A stretch of DNA of 64,000 bases from Rosa chinensis (Eukaryota > Streptophyta > Magnoliopsida > Rosales > Rosaceae): assembly GCF_002994745.2 (NCBI RefSeq), contig NC_037093.1, positions 16,627,555 to 16,691,554 of the forward strand, written 5' to 3'. The notes beneath the pieces were generated by a model. It was not told the DNA's origin. It did no database searches and saw only the letters and a list, made by a program, of their open reading frames with translations. Below are positions 24,131-34,352 of the stretch, piece by piece (position 1 is the first letter of the stretch; every line of letters begins with the position of its first letter). Both the position numbers and the translations under genes were made by a program.

Positions 24131-24723
24131 AAAGAAAAGGACCAAAGCACCAACACACAATTCCTTATCCTCCCTGTGTTCTTTCGAAACACCAAAGCCA
24201 AAAAAAATCCAGTCCCAACCTCCAAATTTCCTTTCCAAAGCACCAATTCAAACAAACCAACAAGTGCAAGAATTTAAAAGAAGAAGAGATAAAAAAAAAA
24301 AACAAGAGTGAAGAAGTGCTTTGATTACCAGACCGCGATGAAATGCGAAGCGCTTTCCCTTCAATGGCACGTGCAAAGAAAATACAAGAACCAAGCTTTG
24401 AGTGTGATCGCCTTTTTTTTTGCTATTGAAGAACAATAACGCCGCACACCACTTGTTCGATAAAATGCGGCAGCAAAATTCGGACACCCAGAGTGAACAA
24501 GGACGCTCCTGAGAGGATCTTTTCAGTTTTGGGCCTCCCACAATCTTTTCTCGGGTGTCCTTGCCAAATTTGGGCTTTTGTGGCGGCTGTCCATTTTAAA
24601 ATCTGGTGCCCAGAAAGAAAAAGACTTTGATGCATGTCTCCGGGATTTAGATAAGAAAATTGAGACTTAGAGTTCACTCGGTATATTGAGAGTTTCCACA
24701 TCAAATTTGGGGTTGAGAAAACT
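24131..24723. other. Unique spacer, no gene seen
   Basis: Homology to the LACS repeats stops near 24,130. The remaining sequence has short overlapping ORFs in both strands, none with recognisable domains. Confidence 0.5.
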
Positions 24724-24726
24724 TTA

Positions 24727-25139
24727 CGGTGTTTTTGGATGAGAGAAAAAATAATGGAATTTAATTGAAAGTGAGCATTTCATAATTCTTAAAAGCCAAT
24801 TCCCTCGTTTGGCATTATCTGATTGGAAATTTTAAATTTCTCTGTGGAAAAAAACGAAGGAATTCGTTATTTAAATTCCTCACTTCAATTTCCACCAAAA
24901 TAGGTGTCATTTACAAATTCATTTGCTATATTCAATTTTTATTTCCAAAACAAGACTTTTTTCTATTTTATCTTTTTATTTGTTTTAAACTTTCTTAATT
25001 TATTACACATTTCAAATCCTAAATAGATGCAACCAAACAATAGAATTTGCAATTAATGGAATTTTATATTGATGGAATTAAAGATTCCATCATTTATAAA
25101 TTCCTACGGATTTTATAATTTTCTCATCCAAACGCACCC
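24727..25139. mobile_element. Harbinger/Tourist-type MITE
   Basis: 413 bp with inverted ends (left CGGTGTTTTTGGATGAGA, right complement GGGTGCGTTTGGATGAGA) and a TTA target duplication (24724-24726 and 25140-25142). TTA duplication and a G-rich, TTTGGATG terminus are typical of PIF/Harbinger MITEs. No coding capacity. Confidence 0.82.
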
Positions 25140-26204
25140 TTAGGGATCGAGGATCATGAGTTCATGACTCACAAGGAAACAGAAAAGAAGCCCATTTTAA
25201 AATTTGGGCCCATTTGAAGAGTTCAGCCAAAGCATGAAGCCACAAGTGTCCAAATCAAACTACCCGAGCTTTGGTTTCATTAAAAAATGAAAAATAAAAG
25301 GGTTCTTAACCCAAAGCACCAAAATCAACAAAAAATGTCTCACTTACCCCAGCAACAAATTTTTATTCTCACTAACCCAAAATGAAACAAAATGATAATT
25401 TTAACCTTAATCTAATTAATAAATTACACTTGATACCACTCTCCTCTCTCCCCAGCACAACTCTCTCTCCTTGATCTCTCTCTCTCTCTCTCCCCCCTTC
25501 AAAATCGGATTCCGGTCTCTCCCCTCCAAATTCCGATTCCACCTCCTCGAATAGCGCCTTCTCTCTAATTCGAATCAAATTTGGTGAGTCGAGGAGTGCC
25601 TCTGGAATTTTGATCCTCCGATCTCCAGTGAGTCGAGGAGCTGCATTAGACAGCTTCAAAGCCTTTCCCGCCGGCGGCGATCGCGATGTTGACGCAGTTG
25701 ACTCCACAGCCACACGGCTCTTCTGTTTGTCACAGGTCTGGGATCCGAGCCTTGCATCCGGGTTCTGGGGGAGGCCGGAGCCAACCTCGATCACAGGAAT
25801 GAGCCTCTTTCGCCTCAATTCCACAGCAGCCCACCGCAGAACAATAATCTCCGGTGAGATTCGGGTCTGATATTAGGAATTTTGGAAGCAGGGATCCCCG
25901 GTCTCTTCATGTCCGGCCAGTTCAACTGTGGGCTAGTGGTGTGGTTTAGATATTCCCTGAACCAGTCTCCTCCTTGAACATCGAAAAGTTGTGCTCGGCT
26001 TCGAGAATATGTTCGAAAGAAGAAGAAGGAGAAAGAGAAGCTGCAGCCGCCCAAATCATTTTTTTTACAGGTGAGAGACATCGGCGGCGAGCTCCTGTGG
26101 TTTTTGTCCGGCTCTTAACTTGGGTGCCCAGAGTATTTTCTGGGTGCCCAAATCATTTTTTTTTTTTAAAGTAATGGGACAGAAGGAATGAAAAAAAATT
26201 GAAT

Positions 26205-26631
26205 GTCTATTAGGGGGCAATAGACTTCTATTGGACCTCAATAGACGTTTTAAATTGATGTAATCTCTCGTTTTTTTTTTTAATCAAAGTTTTATTTGTG
26301 TAATTTTAAAAAGATTAGTTCCCATTTCGGTAATTGAAAAGTCTATTGGTGGCCAATAGACCTTTTAAATTGATGTAATCTCTTTTTTTTTTTTTAATCA
26401 AAGTTTTATTTGTGTAATTTTAAGAAGATTAGTTCTCATTTCAGTAATCGAAAAGTCTATTGGGGGACAATACATGGTTGATAGTCGTCTATTGGGGGGC
26501 AATAGATGTCTATTAGGGGGTAATAGACTATTGGGGCAATAGAAGTCTATTGGGGGGCAGTAGACCTCTATTGCCCCTCTATTAGGGGGCAATAGAAGTC
26601 TATTAGGGGGCAATAGATGTCTATTGGGGTA
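26205..26631. repeat. Array of short G-rich hairpins (CTATTG-G5/6-CAATAG)
   Basis: At least eight units of the form gTCTATTgggggCAATAGAc, each an inverted repeat with 6-8-bp arms around a G run, at 26,205-26,225, 26,225-26,247, 26,344-26,363 and then densely 26,454-26,631. Unit spacing varies (about 20-30 bp). The minus-strand ORF with LLPPNRH repeats is only a translation of this array. Confidence 0.85.
26251..26480. repeat. 115-bp tandem duplication inside Mutator-like element 1
   Basis: Copies begin taaattgatgtaatctc at 26,251 and 26,366 and each includes a T run, aatcaaagttttatttgtg and the start of a hairpin unit. The copies differ at only a few positions. Confidence 0.85.
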
Positions 26632-26982
26632 AAAAAAAATCTTTCCGGTGACATTTTCAGCAAATTCCGGTGGGCGGCGGCCGGTCACCTGAATCTGGCG
26701 ACTGGAATCCAGCGAAAGTTGGCCGGATTCCCGAGACCGGTGACGGGGCTCCGGCGAAGTCTCCTATGGTTTCTCTCTCTTCCATTTTCTCTCTCTCTCT
26801 CTAAGTAATAAATGGGTGAGGGTAAAATGGTATTAAAAAAAATTAAAAAAACAAAAAAAATAATCTTAATGGGGTATTAGGGAATACCTCCTTAGAGTGT
26901 TTTGGGTAAGAGGGAATTAAAAAAACTTAATGGGGTAAGTGGGAAAAAAATCTCTAAAAATGGGGTAAATAGACAAAAACCC

Positions 26983-27682
26983 TAATAAAAAAATAAAAAT
27001 TCGTCCAAACTTAAAATGAAAATCTTTTAGTGCAAAATCAAAAAATCTCAAATACCTAAAAATAACTTTGAAATACAATGGTTTTATCCCTTCACAAGGT
27101 ATGCAAGCAATCCGGATTTATATCTTGATGCGTCCACAACTTAAACCGAACCACTAGTTCTTTCAAAACCAAATTCACCCAAATACCTAACTAAAATATC
27201 TCGACATGTCATGTATCTATCGAAGCCCCAGAGCAACAAACTCTGGAACTACGAGTGGCTTGATCCCTCCCAAGTAGGCAACCTGTAAAACAACCTACAT
27301 GCAACAACAAGTTTTCACAAACACACACATCTCTATTTATTAGGTTTGTATTTCATAATCAAAGGGTTTTCCCTTGAAGCAAAGGGATTGTAATTAAGAG
27401 ATTTTCTTATCTTGAATGGGTTGAATCTAACATAATTAAAAACTTTATTTTCATCAATAAAATAGAACGAAATTGTGTTGGGTATGTTTAATTACATTTT
27501 TTGCTCAACATCAAGGGTGTCATAAACTGGGAAGTAATCGGTAAAGCAATAACTCTTGAGGCACCAATTGAGCCCCGCAACCGCAAGAGATTGTGCTTGT
27601 ACGATGATGTTTTCGATGTTTAACACAAGGCAGAGTGAGTAAAATACACAATACCATGTATTTACACATAATTTTGAGTTTT
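26983..27682. other. Spacer between mobile elements, no gene seen
   Basis: AT-rich sequence with only short ORFs and no recognisable domain or repeat family. Confidence 0.5.
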
Positions 27683-28088
27683 TATCACAAACAGTCTTTA
27701 AAGTTTGGGTCATCCACACTTTGGTTTTTAACATTTTAAAACTATCACATTGGTATCTCAAATTAATCTTCCACATAAATTTATTAACCCTCCATTAATA
27801 GCACTGCTAACTAATTACTTTTCGTTTTGCATGTACTAGTACTATTTATCCACTTTTTTTTTTTTTTTCTAATTTTTAGTTAATTGTTATCTCAATCAAG
27901 ACGGTGATAGATCTGTGATGGGGAGAGAGAGAGGGCAAGATGAAAATGTTCTTGGCAAAAAGGAGTTGACGATGTTACTAAATGAGGGTATTAAAAGTAT
28001 GTTAGAGATTAATTTTAAGGTACCAAATTAATAGTTTTAGAATGTCGGGAATCAAACTGTCGAATAACTTTGAAGATTGTTAGTGACA
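27683..28088. mobile_element. MITE with about 120-bp terminal inverted repeats
   Basis: The left end (CACAAACAGTCTTTAAAG...) and the complement of the right end (CACTAACAATCTTCAAAG...) align over about 120 bp, including shared AACATTTTAAAACTAT / GACATTCTAAAACTAT and TTGGTAxCT blocks. Long inverted repeats and no coding capacity suggest a Mutator-type MITE. Target duplication not resolved. Confidence 0.65.
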
Positions 28089-28278
28089 TTTACTCTCTAA
28101 ATTTTACTCTCAATAAGGATGAAATCCGGAATAAAGAAAAATTTGGGTTCTTGACCAAATGCCCAAGAAACTCAATTACTCCACTAAAGAGATTTTTGTA
28201 CTCACTTACCCCATTTAAAATTAAAAAGACATTTTTAGACTCCTAAAATTTAAAAATTTCCCACTTCTCTCTCCCGCG

Positions 28279-28690
28279 ATGGCTTCCCACTTCTCTCTCT
28301 CAGCCTCCTCCCCGCAACCGCCGCGCCGGACAACACCTCCAACGTCATCGGCGCAACCAATTCCTCCTCCACCGGAGCGCGTGGCCTCCTATCCTCCCTC
28401 GGCCTCTCCTCGCTCCGCCTCGACGTCTCCGACCCCAATTTCACCTCGTCCCAATTCTAATCTCCCCTTCAGCGGTGGAGGGGGGCATGGAAAGGAAGAG
28501 TAGGCCACCGGAGACTTGAATCAAATGGGAACTGGTTATGTACTGCAGTCCAGCTCCGGTGCCATCCCGGCAAGCCACCACAGTCAGATTCCGGCGAATT
28601 TTCAGATGCTGTCTAATTCCAAGATCGGTGGCTGGTCAAGATCAAAGAGGACGATCCGGTGAGCATTTTCGCTGCTGCACTCTCAGCCTT
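28279..28690 (+). other. GC-rich gene-like segment inside element 2
   Basis: A sharp rise in GC. One frame reads PDNTSNVIGATNSSSTGARG then LLSSLGLSSLRLDVSDPNFT, which looks like real coding sequence rather than random translation, but I do not recognise the family and it ends at a TAA. It fits a host gene fragment captured by a Pack-MULE. Confidence 0.4.
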
Positions 28691-29175
28691 CTTTGTTTCT
28701 TCGATTCTGTAATGCTTTTTGTTTGGTTCTGGGGTTGTACTAGTTCTTTAGGGATGCAAGAGTTCTGAAGCTTTATTGTTCTTGATCGAATGTGGGCTTT
28801 ATGGATTGCGGTTGATAATGTATTTACTCTGTGATTACGTAGTGGATTAGCTTGAGATTTATTTCTTAGTGTTGGATTCAGTGCTTTCATTTGGGAGATT
28901 AGAAAATGTGAGGTAGAAGAATTGTTGTAAAATTTAGAATCTTGATTCATGTTCCTGGGAAATTAGCAATGTTCAAGTCTGTGGAGAAGAGATGGACTAT
29001 AATTAAATTTCCTTTCATTATATTACTTGTTTGTGTGATGCAAATGGTTATTTGTGGAACTGATTGCATGGTTTTGTTGACTTGATTTTCTAGAACTTAG
29101 CCACAATGATGCTTCTGTGATATGCTCAAACCTTAACCCAATGAAATGATGTGTTGCAGGAGATCTATAGGAATA

Positions 29176-29676
29176 TGTTAGAATTTGTGGTTTTGATACC
29201 ACTGTTGGAATTTGGTGCGGAAGCTTTAATAGTAGTGGGCTAGGACAATGTGTTTAGGAAAAGATGTTTAGGAGCTAGGTGAGATAGGACTAGAAGTAGA
29301 GGAGTTTAAAAAAGCAGAGGAGGTAACAGAGGAGAGGTTTGTATATATTGACAACAGGGGAGCTTTGGGTTATTAATAGAGGAGCTTTTTTTATTTTTTA
29401 TGATTAGAAGAGTACATCATGCAGACATATATAGAGATGATTAACCAACTTACTCACTAGTACCAGTGTACCACCGACCTTGATGGACTAGTCTAGATCA
29501 TGCTAGACCATGTTACACTATTGATTACATTCATAGTTACATGATTCTTCTAGATACTTACTGTAATAACTTGATAATTCTAGAACAATCTACTCTTGGA
29601 CTTCTCTTGGTTGCTCTAGACTTCTCTAGATTGATGTAGATTATTTTAGATGATCAATGTGCATTAACTTTCAACA
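29176..29676 (-). repeat. 3' LTR of the non-autonomous copia element
   Basis: Downstream LTR in the element's minus-strand orientation; direct repeat of 31343-31847. The gag-protease ORF runs 23 bases into it before its stop. Confidence 0.93.
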
Positions 29677-31291
29677 CTCCTCCTTGATGCACATTGATGA
29701 TGCTCCGAGCAATCTCGTAGTAATTCAAGTCTTGATCTTGGAAGTGCCTTGGCGAAGGTGTTCTCGCTCTTGCTTTCTTTTTCCATGGCCTTCCTTCTGC
29801 TTTCTTCTTCCATAGCCTTTCTCTGGCTTTCTTCTTCATCGAAACTTCACAACTTTTTGGTTGTGGAGGATTTGAACTCCCTTCTTTATTTACTTGCTGT
29901 GGTAGAGTCCTCGGCTGCTTTTTCTCTAGGCAAATATTTTTCTTCTTGACTTCTGCTTTCATGGCCATTTGTTGCCATTGGATGGGGAAATTTCTATTTT
30001 TCATCCTTATTTTGAATATCAACCTTCTTTTCTTGTCAAATATTTTGCAGAAGTCTCCATGAAATAATATAGCATAACCATTTTCCAGCATTTGTCCGAC
30101 ACTTAGGAGATTATGCTCCAAGCTAGGAACTAATAGAACATCATTAATCTTTTTAGTTCCTAAATTAGTCGGGATGGAAATCGTACATTTGCCTTTAGTT
30201 TTCACCATTTCTCCATTTCCTAGTTTCACTTGAGACTTTTGTGAAGTATCAAGTTTGGAGAAAATGGTTTTGTCTCCAGACATATGATTGCTGCAGCCGC
30301 TATCCACGTACCACTTCTTATTTTTCTCTTCAATAGTCGAGTGACATGCATAGAAGAGCTGCTCATCTTGCTCATTTTCTTCTGAAAAATCTGCTCGGTG
30401 ATTTTTCTTGAGGAAACAATTTTCCTCAATATGACCAAATTTGTTGCAGTTTCGGCATTTTGGTTTTCCCCGAAACCAACAATCTTTTTCTTGATGATTA
30501 TTTTTGTGGCAGATTCCACATGGAGAATAATTTCTTTTCTCCTTTATATCTTTTTTATTTGCCCAATATTTGGGTCTATCTGCTTCTCTAGAAAATTCTT
30601 CAAACTTCTTTTCTTTTTCATTTTTCTGAGATCGAATATTGAGTTTAGATCGGAATGCACTTTCTATAAGACTTTCATTCCGACTACTCAATCTTTTCTC
30701 ATAAGCTTCTAAAGAGCCTATTAGTTCTGTCACCGAGAGATTCGATATGTCTTTCGAATGTTCGATGGCAGTTACTATTGGGTCATATTTTTCAGTGAGG
30801 CTAATGAGTATTTTTTCAACTACTCTAGTCTCACTAATATTTTCACCATAGGCTCTTATTTGATTCACAATTTCCTTGAGTCTGGAATAATAATCTTTAA
30901 CGATCTCAGAATCTTTCATTTTCAAGTTTTCTAGATCTCTCCTCATTGTTTGTAGTTTAACAGCACGTACCTTTGCCGTCCCTTGAAACTCCTCCTTCAA
31001 CATGTCCCAAGCTTCCTTCGCCGTAGAAGCTCCCATGATTCTTGAGAAGTTCGCATCATCTACGGCTTGTTGAATAGCGTAGAGAGCATTCGCATCTCTT
31101 TGTTTCTCCTTCTTTTCTTGCTGTAATTGCTCCACCGTGGGATTTTCCGGCGTTGAGAACCCTCTGTCAACTATGTCCCATAGATCTTGAGACATAAAAT
31201 AGGTTCTCATTTTGATGCTCCAGAAGTTGTAATTCTCACCTGAGAAGATTGGAAGAGGAAGAGATGTTTGATTGGATGTAAAGGCTGACAT
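29654..31291 (-). CDS. Copia gag-protease protein, truncated before integrase
   Basis: Start chosen at the Met of MSAFTSNQTSLPLPIFSGEN, the usual gag N-terminus; the longer ORF to 31369 would begin inside the LTR. The gag domain is followed by a zinc knuckle (CRNCNKFGHIEENC) and the aspartic protease motif WYVDSGCSNHMSG with the ILF/LLSVGQMLENGY block. After RLIFKIRMKNRNFPIQ the normal integrase sequence is replaced by a Lys/Pro-rich tail with MKKKAR...PWKKKAR repeats. It would supply capsid and protease but cannot integrate or reverse transcribe, so it depends on a relative elsewhere. Confidence 0.92.
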   Translation of the reverse strand: MSAFTSNQTSLPLPIFSGENYNFWSIKMRTYFMSQDLWDIVDRGFSTPENPTVEQLQQEKKEKQRDANALYAIQQAVDDANFSRIMGASTAKEAWDMLKEEFQGTAKVRAVKLQTMRRDLENLKMKDSEIVKDYYSRLKEIVNQIRAYGENISETRVVEKILISLTEKYDPIVTAIEHSKDISNLSVTELIGSLEAYEKRLSSRNESLIESAFRSKLNIRSQKNEKEKKFEEFSREADRPKYWANKKDIKEKRNYSPCGICHKNNHQEKDCWFRGKPKCRNCNKFGHIEENCFLKKNHRADFSEENEQDEQLFYACHSTIEEKNKKWYVDSGCSNHMSGDKTIFSKLDTSQKSQVKLGNGEMVKTKGKCTISIPTNLGTKKINDVLLVPSLEHNLLSVGQMLENGYAILFHGDFCKIFDKKRRLIFKIRMKNRNFPIQWQQMAMKAEVKKKNICLEKKQPRTLPQQVNKEGSSNPPQPKSCEVSMKKKARERLWKKKAEGRPWKKKARARTPSPRHFQDQDLNYYEIARSIINVHQGGVLKVNAH

Positions 31292-31329
31292 GGTGGACTC
31301 AAGTGTTACGCCCCGAATTGATCGGAACA

Positions 31330-31341
31330 GCTCTGATACCA
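31330..31341 (-). promoter_or_regulatory. Primer-binding site of the copia element (initiator tRNA-Met)
   Basis: On the minus strand TGGTATCAGAGC follows the end of the 5' LTR after one spacer base. This is the standard site where the 3' end of initiator methionine tRNA primes minus-strand DNA synthesis. Confidence 0.92.
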
Positions 31342-31342
31342 C

Positions 31343-31847
31343 TGTTAGAATTTGTGGTTTTGATACCACTGTTGGAATTTGGTGCGGAAGCTTTAATAGT
31401 AGTGGGCTAGGACAATGTGTTTAGGAAAAGATGTTTAGGAGCTAGGTGAGCTAGGACTAGAAGTAGAGGAGTTTAAAAAAGCAGAGGAGGTAACAGAGGA
31501 GAGGTTTGTATATATTGACAACAGGGGAGCTTTGGGTTATTAATAGAGGAGCTTTTTTTAATTGTTTCATTAATTAGAAGAGTACATGCAGATACATATT
31601 TATAGAGATGATTAACCAACTTACTCACTAGTACCAGTGTACCACCGACCTTGATGGACTAGTCTAGATCATGCTAGACCATGTTACACTATTGATTACA
31701 TTCATAGTTACATGATTCTTCTAGATACTTACTGTAATAACTTGATAATTCTAGAACAATCTACTCTTGGACTTCTCTTGGTTGCTCTAGACTTCTCTAG
31801 ATTGATGTAGATTATTTTAGATGATCAATGTGCATTAACTTTCAACA
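31343..31847 (-). repeat. 5' LTR of the non-autonomous copia element
   Basis: Upstream LTR in minus-strand orientation, 505 bp; it carries a few small indels relative to the 3' LTR near 31,557-31,600. Confidence 0.93.
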
Positions 31848-32157
31848 GAATAGGTATTCAGACTGAGCAAAGTAGGCCAGGTCATCGATGGTAATGACTT
31901 GTCTACAGCTAGTGCAGTTCTCGGGGTACTGGGTTAAGAAAGCCAATGTAGCTTTGAATAAGGTCCCTCCTTTACAAGTGTGTTCTTTAATTCTAAACAA
32001 TATGAATTGGCATAGAGAACCTCAATGATCAAACTTTATATCAGTAACTATCATCTCTATCTGTTTTTGTTCTGTTTGAATATAAATGTATAGCTTTTTG
32101 ATTGTTTTCTGTGTACATTCTCAACAGTTGAAATCGTTTTACCTGAAATAAAATTAT

Positions 32158-32515
32158 TATTGGGTATTAATGGGGAGCAATAAAAAGTTTATTGGGTATT
32201 AATGGGGGCAATAAAATGTTTATTGGATATTAATAGAGGGCAATAAAAAGTTTATTCGGGGGCAATAAAAAAGGATGCGGGACTCCGGTCACCTGTCCGG
32301 AGGTTGCCGAAAGTTCGCAAAGAGGACGCCGGAGACTTTTATTAACCCCCAATCAATTTTTATTGGGGGGCAATAAAAAATTTATTGTGAGCAATAAAGT
32401 TTATTGGCGAGAAATTAAAAATTTATTAGGGGGCAATAAAGTTTGTTAGGAGGCAATAAAAAGTTTATTGGATATTATTGGAGGTAATAAAAAGTTTATG
32501 GGGGGGCAATAAAGC
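32158..32515. repeat. Array of short G-rich hairpins (TTTATTG-G5/6-CAATAAA)
   Basis: Units such as TTTTTATTggggggCAATAAAAA at 32,357-32,379 repeat at about 32,158-32,270 and 32,355-32,515. Same layout as the array at 26.2-26.6 kb, but one base in each arm is changed in a matching way. Confidence 0.82.
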
Positions 32516-32819
32516 AGGACACCGGTCGCGGATTTCGGCGGCCGGAGTTTGGTGAAGTCTCTCTCTCTCTAAGTGACAAATGGAGAGAGGGCAAAATTGT
32601 CCCAAAAATAAACAAAAATTAATAAAAAATAAATTAATTAGGTATTAAGGCAAAAAATATGTAATTTGTTGGGTACCGGGCAATCTTATAAGATGTTTGG
32701 GTAAATGGGGTTAGTATAGCTCAAATTTGGGTAAATGAACATTTTCCCAAAAAATTAACTAGCAATTTTCTTTTGATAAGGAGTTTTCTTTGTTAACACT
32801 GAATCCTTTTTCATTTCAG

Positions 32820-33134
32820 GGAACAAATGAAATTGAAGGCATCATCATGTCTCCCGCACAAATATATGATAAATCTCCTCCTGTTCTTGAACAAGACTTA
32901 CCAGAGATAGAATTGAATGCTAGAAGCTTCTCAGGGATGAGAAATCTTAAATTTTTTAAAAACAGAGATGCACCCTGTTCTGGAGAGATGGAATCGCTCC
33001 CCAATAATTTAAGGCTTATTGATTGGCCTCACTTTCCGTTTAAAGCTTTACCATTGGATTTTGATCCAAAGAAGCTTGTTAAACTCAAGATGCCTGGCAG
33101 CAGCTGCATGTTACAACTGGGGGCCACATTCAAG
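32820..33134 (+). pseudogene. Orphan TNL exon 3 (NB-LRR linker exon) on the plus strand
   Basis: Begins after TTTCAG and reads GTNEIEGIIMSPAQIYDKSP, continues to NARSFSGMRNLKFFKN, LPNNLRLIDWPHFPFKALP and ends KLVKLKMPGSSCML...FK before GTATTC. It is 105 codons, in frame, with both splice signals. This is the TNL exon that begins GTxxIEGI and ends with the first LRR, as in TNL-A exon 3 (10527-10802), but on the opposite strand and quite diverged. About 100 bp downstream, SCKCLKYMNLESCS (33,236-33,280) resembles the start of the next LRR exon and then stops. No TIR or NB-ARC is nearby. Confidence 0.8.
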
Positions 33135-33284
33135 GTATTCTAGATTATTTCTTGAAGATAAACTTTCGAAATGAGATTATATAATTCTAATAAGTCTCAG
33201 TCATTTATTTTTCTTGTTTTACTTGACAACGCCAGAGTTGCAAATGTCTGAAATATATGAACTTAGAAAGCTGCTCATAACAGT

Positions 33285-34120
33285 ATATGTGTATATGCTC
33301 GAACTTAAGAACACAAACATACCTGGAGCTGCAGCCATTGTGGAAGATGACAAAGTTGGTCTTCCTGATTTTATGCACTTGGTTAATTCTCCTCTGAGCT
33401 ATCCTTGATGAGAGTTCTCTAATGGGCAGAGCAATGTATTCTCAGGTGCAGGTAATGATAGCTAGAGCAGGCCAAGTGGTTCCTTATATAGGCCGACGAG
33501 TCTAGGTACCTTCCCATAAAGGTTTCCTATACCGATTAGCAAAAGGAACAACATTCCTGATTCATGTACATAACCTAATGCAGTGAGGTATGATCAATCA
33601 TGTAAGTTTGCTCAATGAACTGGGAATCCTAATTGAAATATCAATGACTAGTCTGATTGCTTGTTCTACATCAAGAGTAGCAAGTTGCTTGTTCTTTAAG
33701 TTGACATTCATAAGTCCAAATATTCTTACAAGATGAGCACTTCAGCTGTGTGCTGCTGGAGCTCACTTTTCTCTTTCCGTTTTCCATGTGTTGGGGGCAG
33801 ATTGTATTTTGACATTGTGCATATTTCTAGATCAATAGTTTTGTTCTTTTTGGGTTAGTTCAGCAAGCCTTCCTACTCCAGAGCATTTATCATGGCAAAA
33901 TTGTAACATGTATTATTTGAAAGGAGCAAAAGTCGGGGTTATCCAAGCAGAGTGAATTGGTGAGAATAGATGATGTATCTTACAAGTTACAACTTATGAA
34001 GTTATGCCGATGGAGATAATTTTCACTGGAGAATATGACAGGCTAATGGAGAGAATCGAGAGATGATACTCTGGTCTTTAGGGGTTTTGAATTCTATACT
34101 AGATTTTTCTCAGATTTTAT
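33285..34120. other. Spacer, no gene seen
   Basis: No ORF with recognisable features. Marks the end of the inter-block region before the left repeats of block B. Confidence 0.5.
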
Positions 34121-34152
34121 TATGTCACGCATTCTTCAAAATTTTCAAAAAT

Positions 34153-34352
34153 GGTCAGAAATTATATTTCTTACTATCCAATCGTCAGAAGTTATAGTTC
34201 TTTCTACACATCAAAGAAAATGGTATGTTCAAGTTTCTACTCATATTTTGATGATTCAGATAGTAAGAAATATAACTTCTGACCATTCTTTCTACACGTC
34301 AAAGAAAATGAATTATGCTCAAGTTTCTACTCATATTTTGAAGATTCAGTAG
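34153..34352. repeat. Block-B copies of the 90-bp repeat plus an inverted arm
   Basis: Two diverged 90-bp units end in gattcagtagaaagaacac, matching 1154-1470. In addition 34,153-34,178 (ggtcagaaattatatttctt...) is nearly the exact inverse complement of 34,259-34,284 inside the unit, so this stretch can fold back on itself. Confidence 0.8.

Larger units (their letters stand above)
25300..26982. mobile_element. Mutator-like (Pack-MULE-like) element 1
   Basis: Ends are imperfect inverted repeats: left GGGTTCTTAACCC followed by CACTTACCCC, right (complement) GGGTTTTTGTCTATTTACCCC followed by CACTTACCCC. The interior is unlike the flanks: GC-rich, gene-like segments at 25,440-25,860 and 26,640-26,800, CT-rich tracts and hairpin repeats. 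The flanks are A/T-rich and give no clean target duplication, although aataaa lies on both sides. No transposase is seen. Related to element 2 (28,145-32,748) by the ends, the hairpin repeats and a shared CCGGTCACCTG...CTCTCTCTAAGT segment. Superfamily assignment is inferred from end sequence and structure. Confidence 0.55.
29176..31847 (-). mobile_element. Complete non-autonomous copia retrotransposon (2.67 kb)
   Basis: Two direct LTRs (29176-29676, 501 bp, and 31343-31847, 505 bp), both beginning TGTTAGAATTTGTGG and ending CTTTCAACA, flanked by a perfect 5-bp target duplication GAATA (29171-29175 and 31848-31852). On the minus strand the 5' LTR is followed by the primer-binding site TGGTATCAGAGC (complementary to initiator tRNA-Met) and the 3' LTR is preceded by a purine tract AAGGAGGAG. 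Only gag and the protease region are present; integrase, reverse transcriptase and RNase H are missing. The LTRs differ by a few small indels and a substitution, so the insertion is fairly recent. Confidence 0.95.
28145..32748. mobile_element. Mutator-like (Pack-MULE-like) element 2, interrupted by a copia element
   Basis: Left end GGGTTCTTGACCAAATGCCC followed by CACTTACCCC; right end (complement) GGGAAAATGTTCATTTACCC then AACCCCATTTACCC. The interior has a GC-rich gene-like segment at 28,279-28,690, a CT tract, hairpin repeats at 32,158-32,515 and closing segments matching element 1. A 2.67-kb copia element at 29,176-31,847 is inserted in it. AAAATT-type flanks could be a target duplication but AT-richness makes this weak. 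The right end lies about 70 bp upstream of an orphan TNL exon. Confidence 0.55.

Noticed and set aside
25372..25824. 150-codon minus ORF
   Set aside because: Lies in the GC-rich cargo of Mutator-like element 1; no recognisable motif and biased Arg/Glu composition from CT-rich sequence.
26398..26688. Minus-strand ORF with LLPPNR repeats as a repeat protein
   Set aside because: It is a translation of the hairpin array; the other frames look equally repetitive and there is no conserved start or domain.
33214..33408. 64-codon plus ORF downstream of the orphan TNL exon
   Set aside because: A different frame gives the LRR-like SCKCLKYMNLESCS; this ORF has no known motif.
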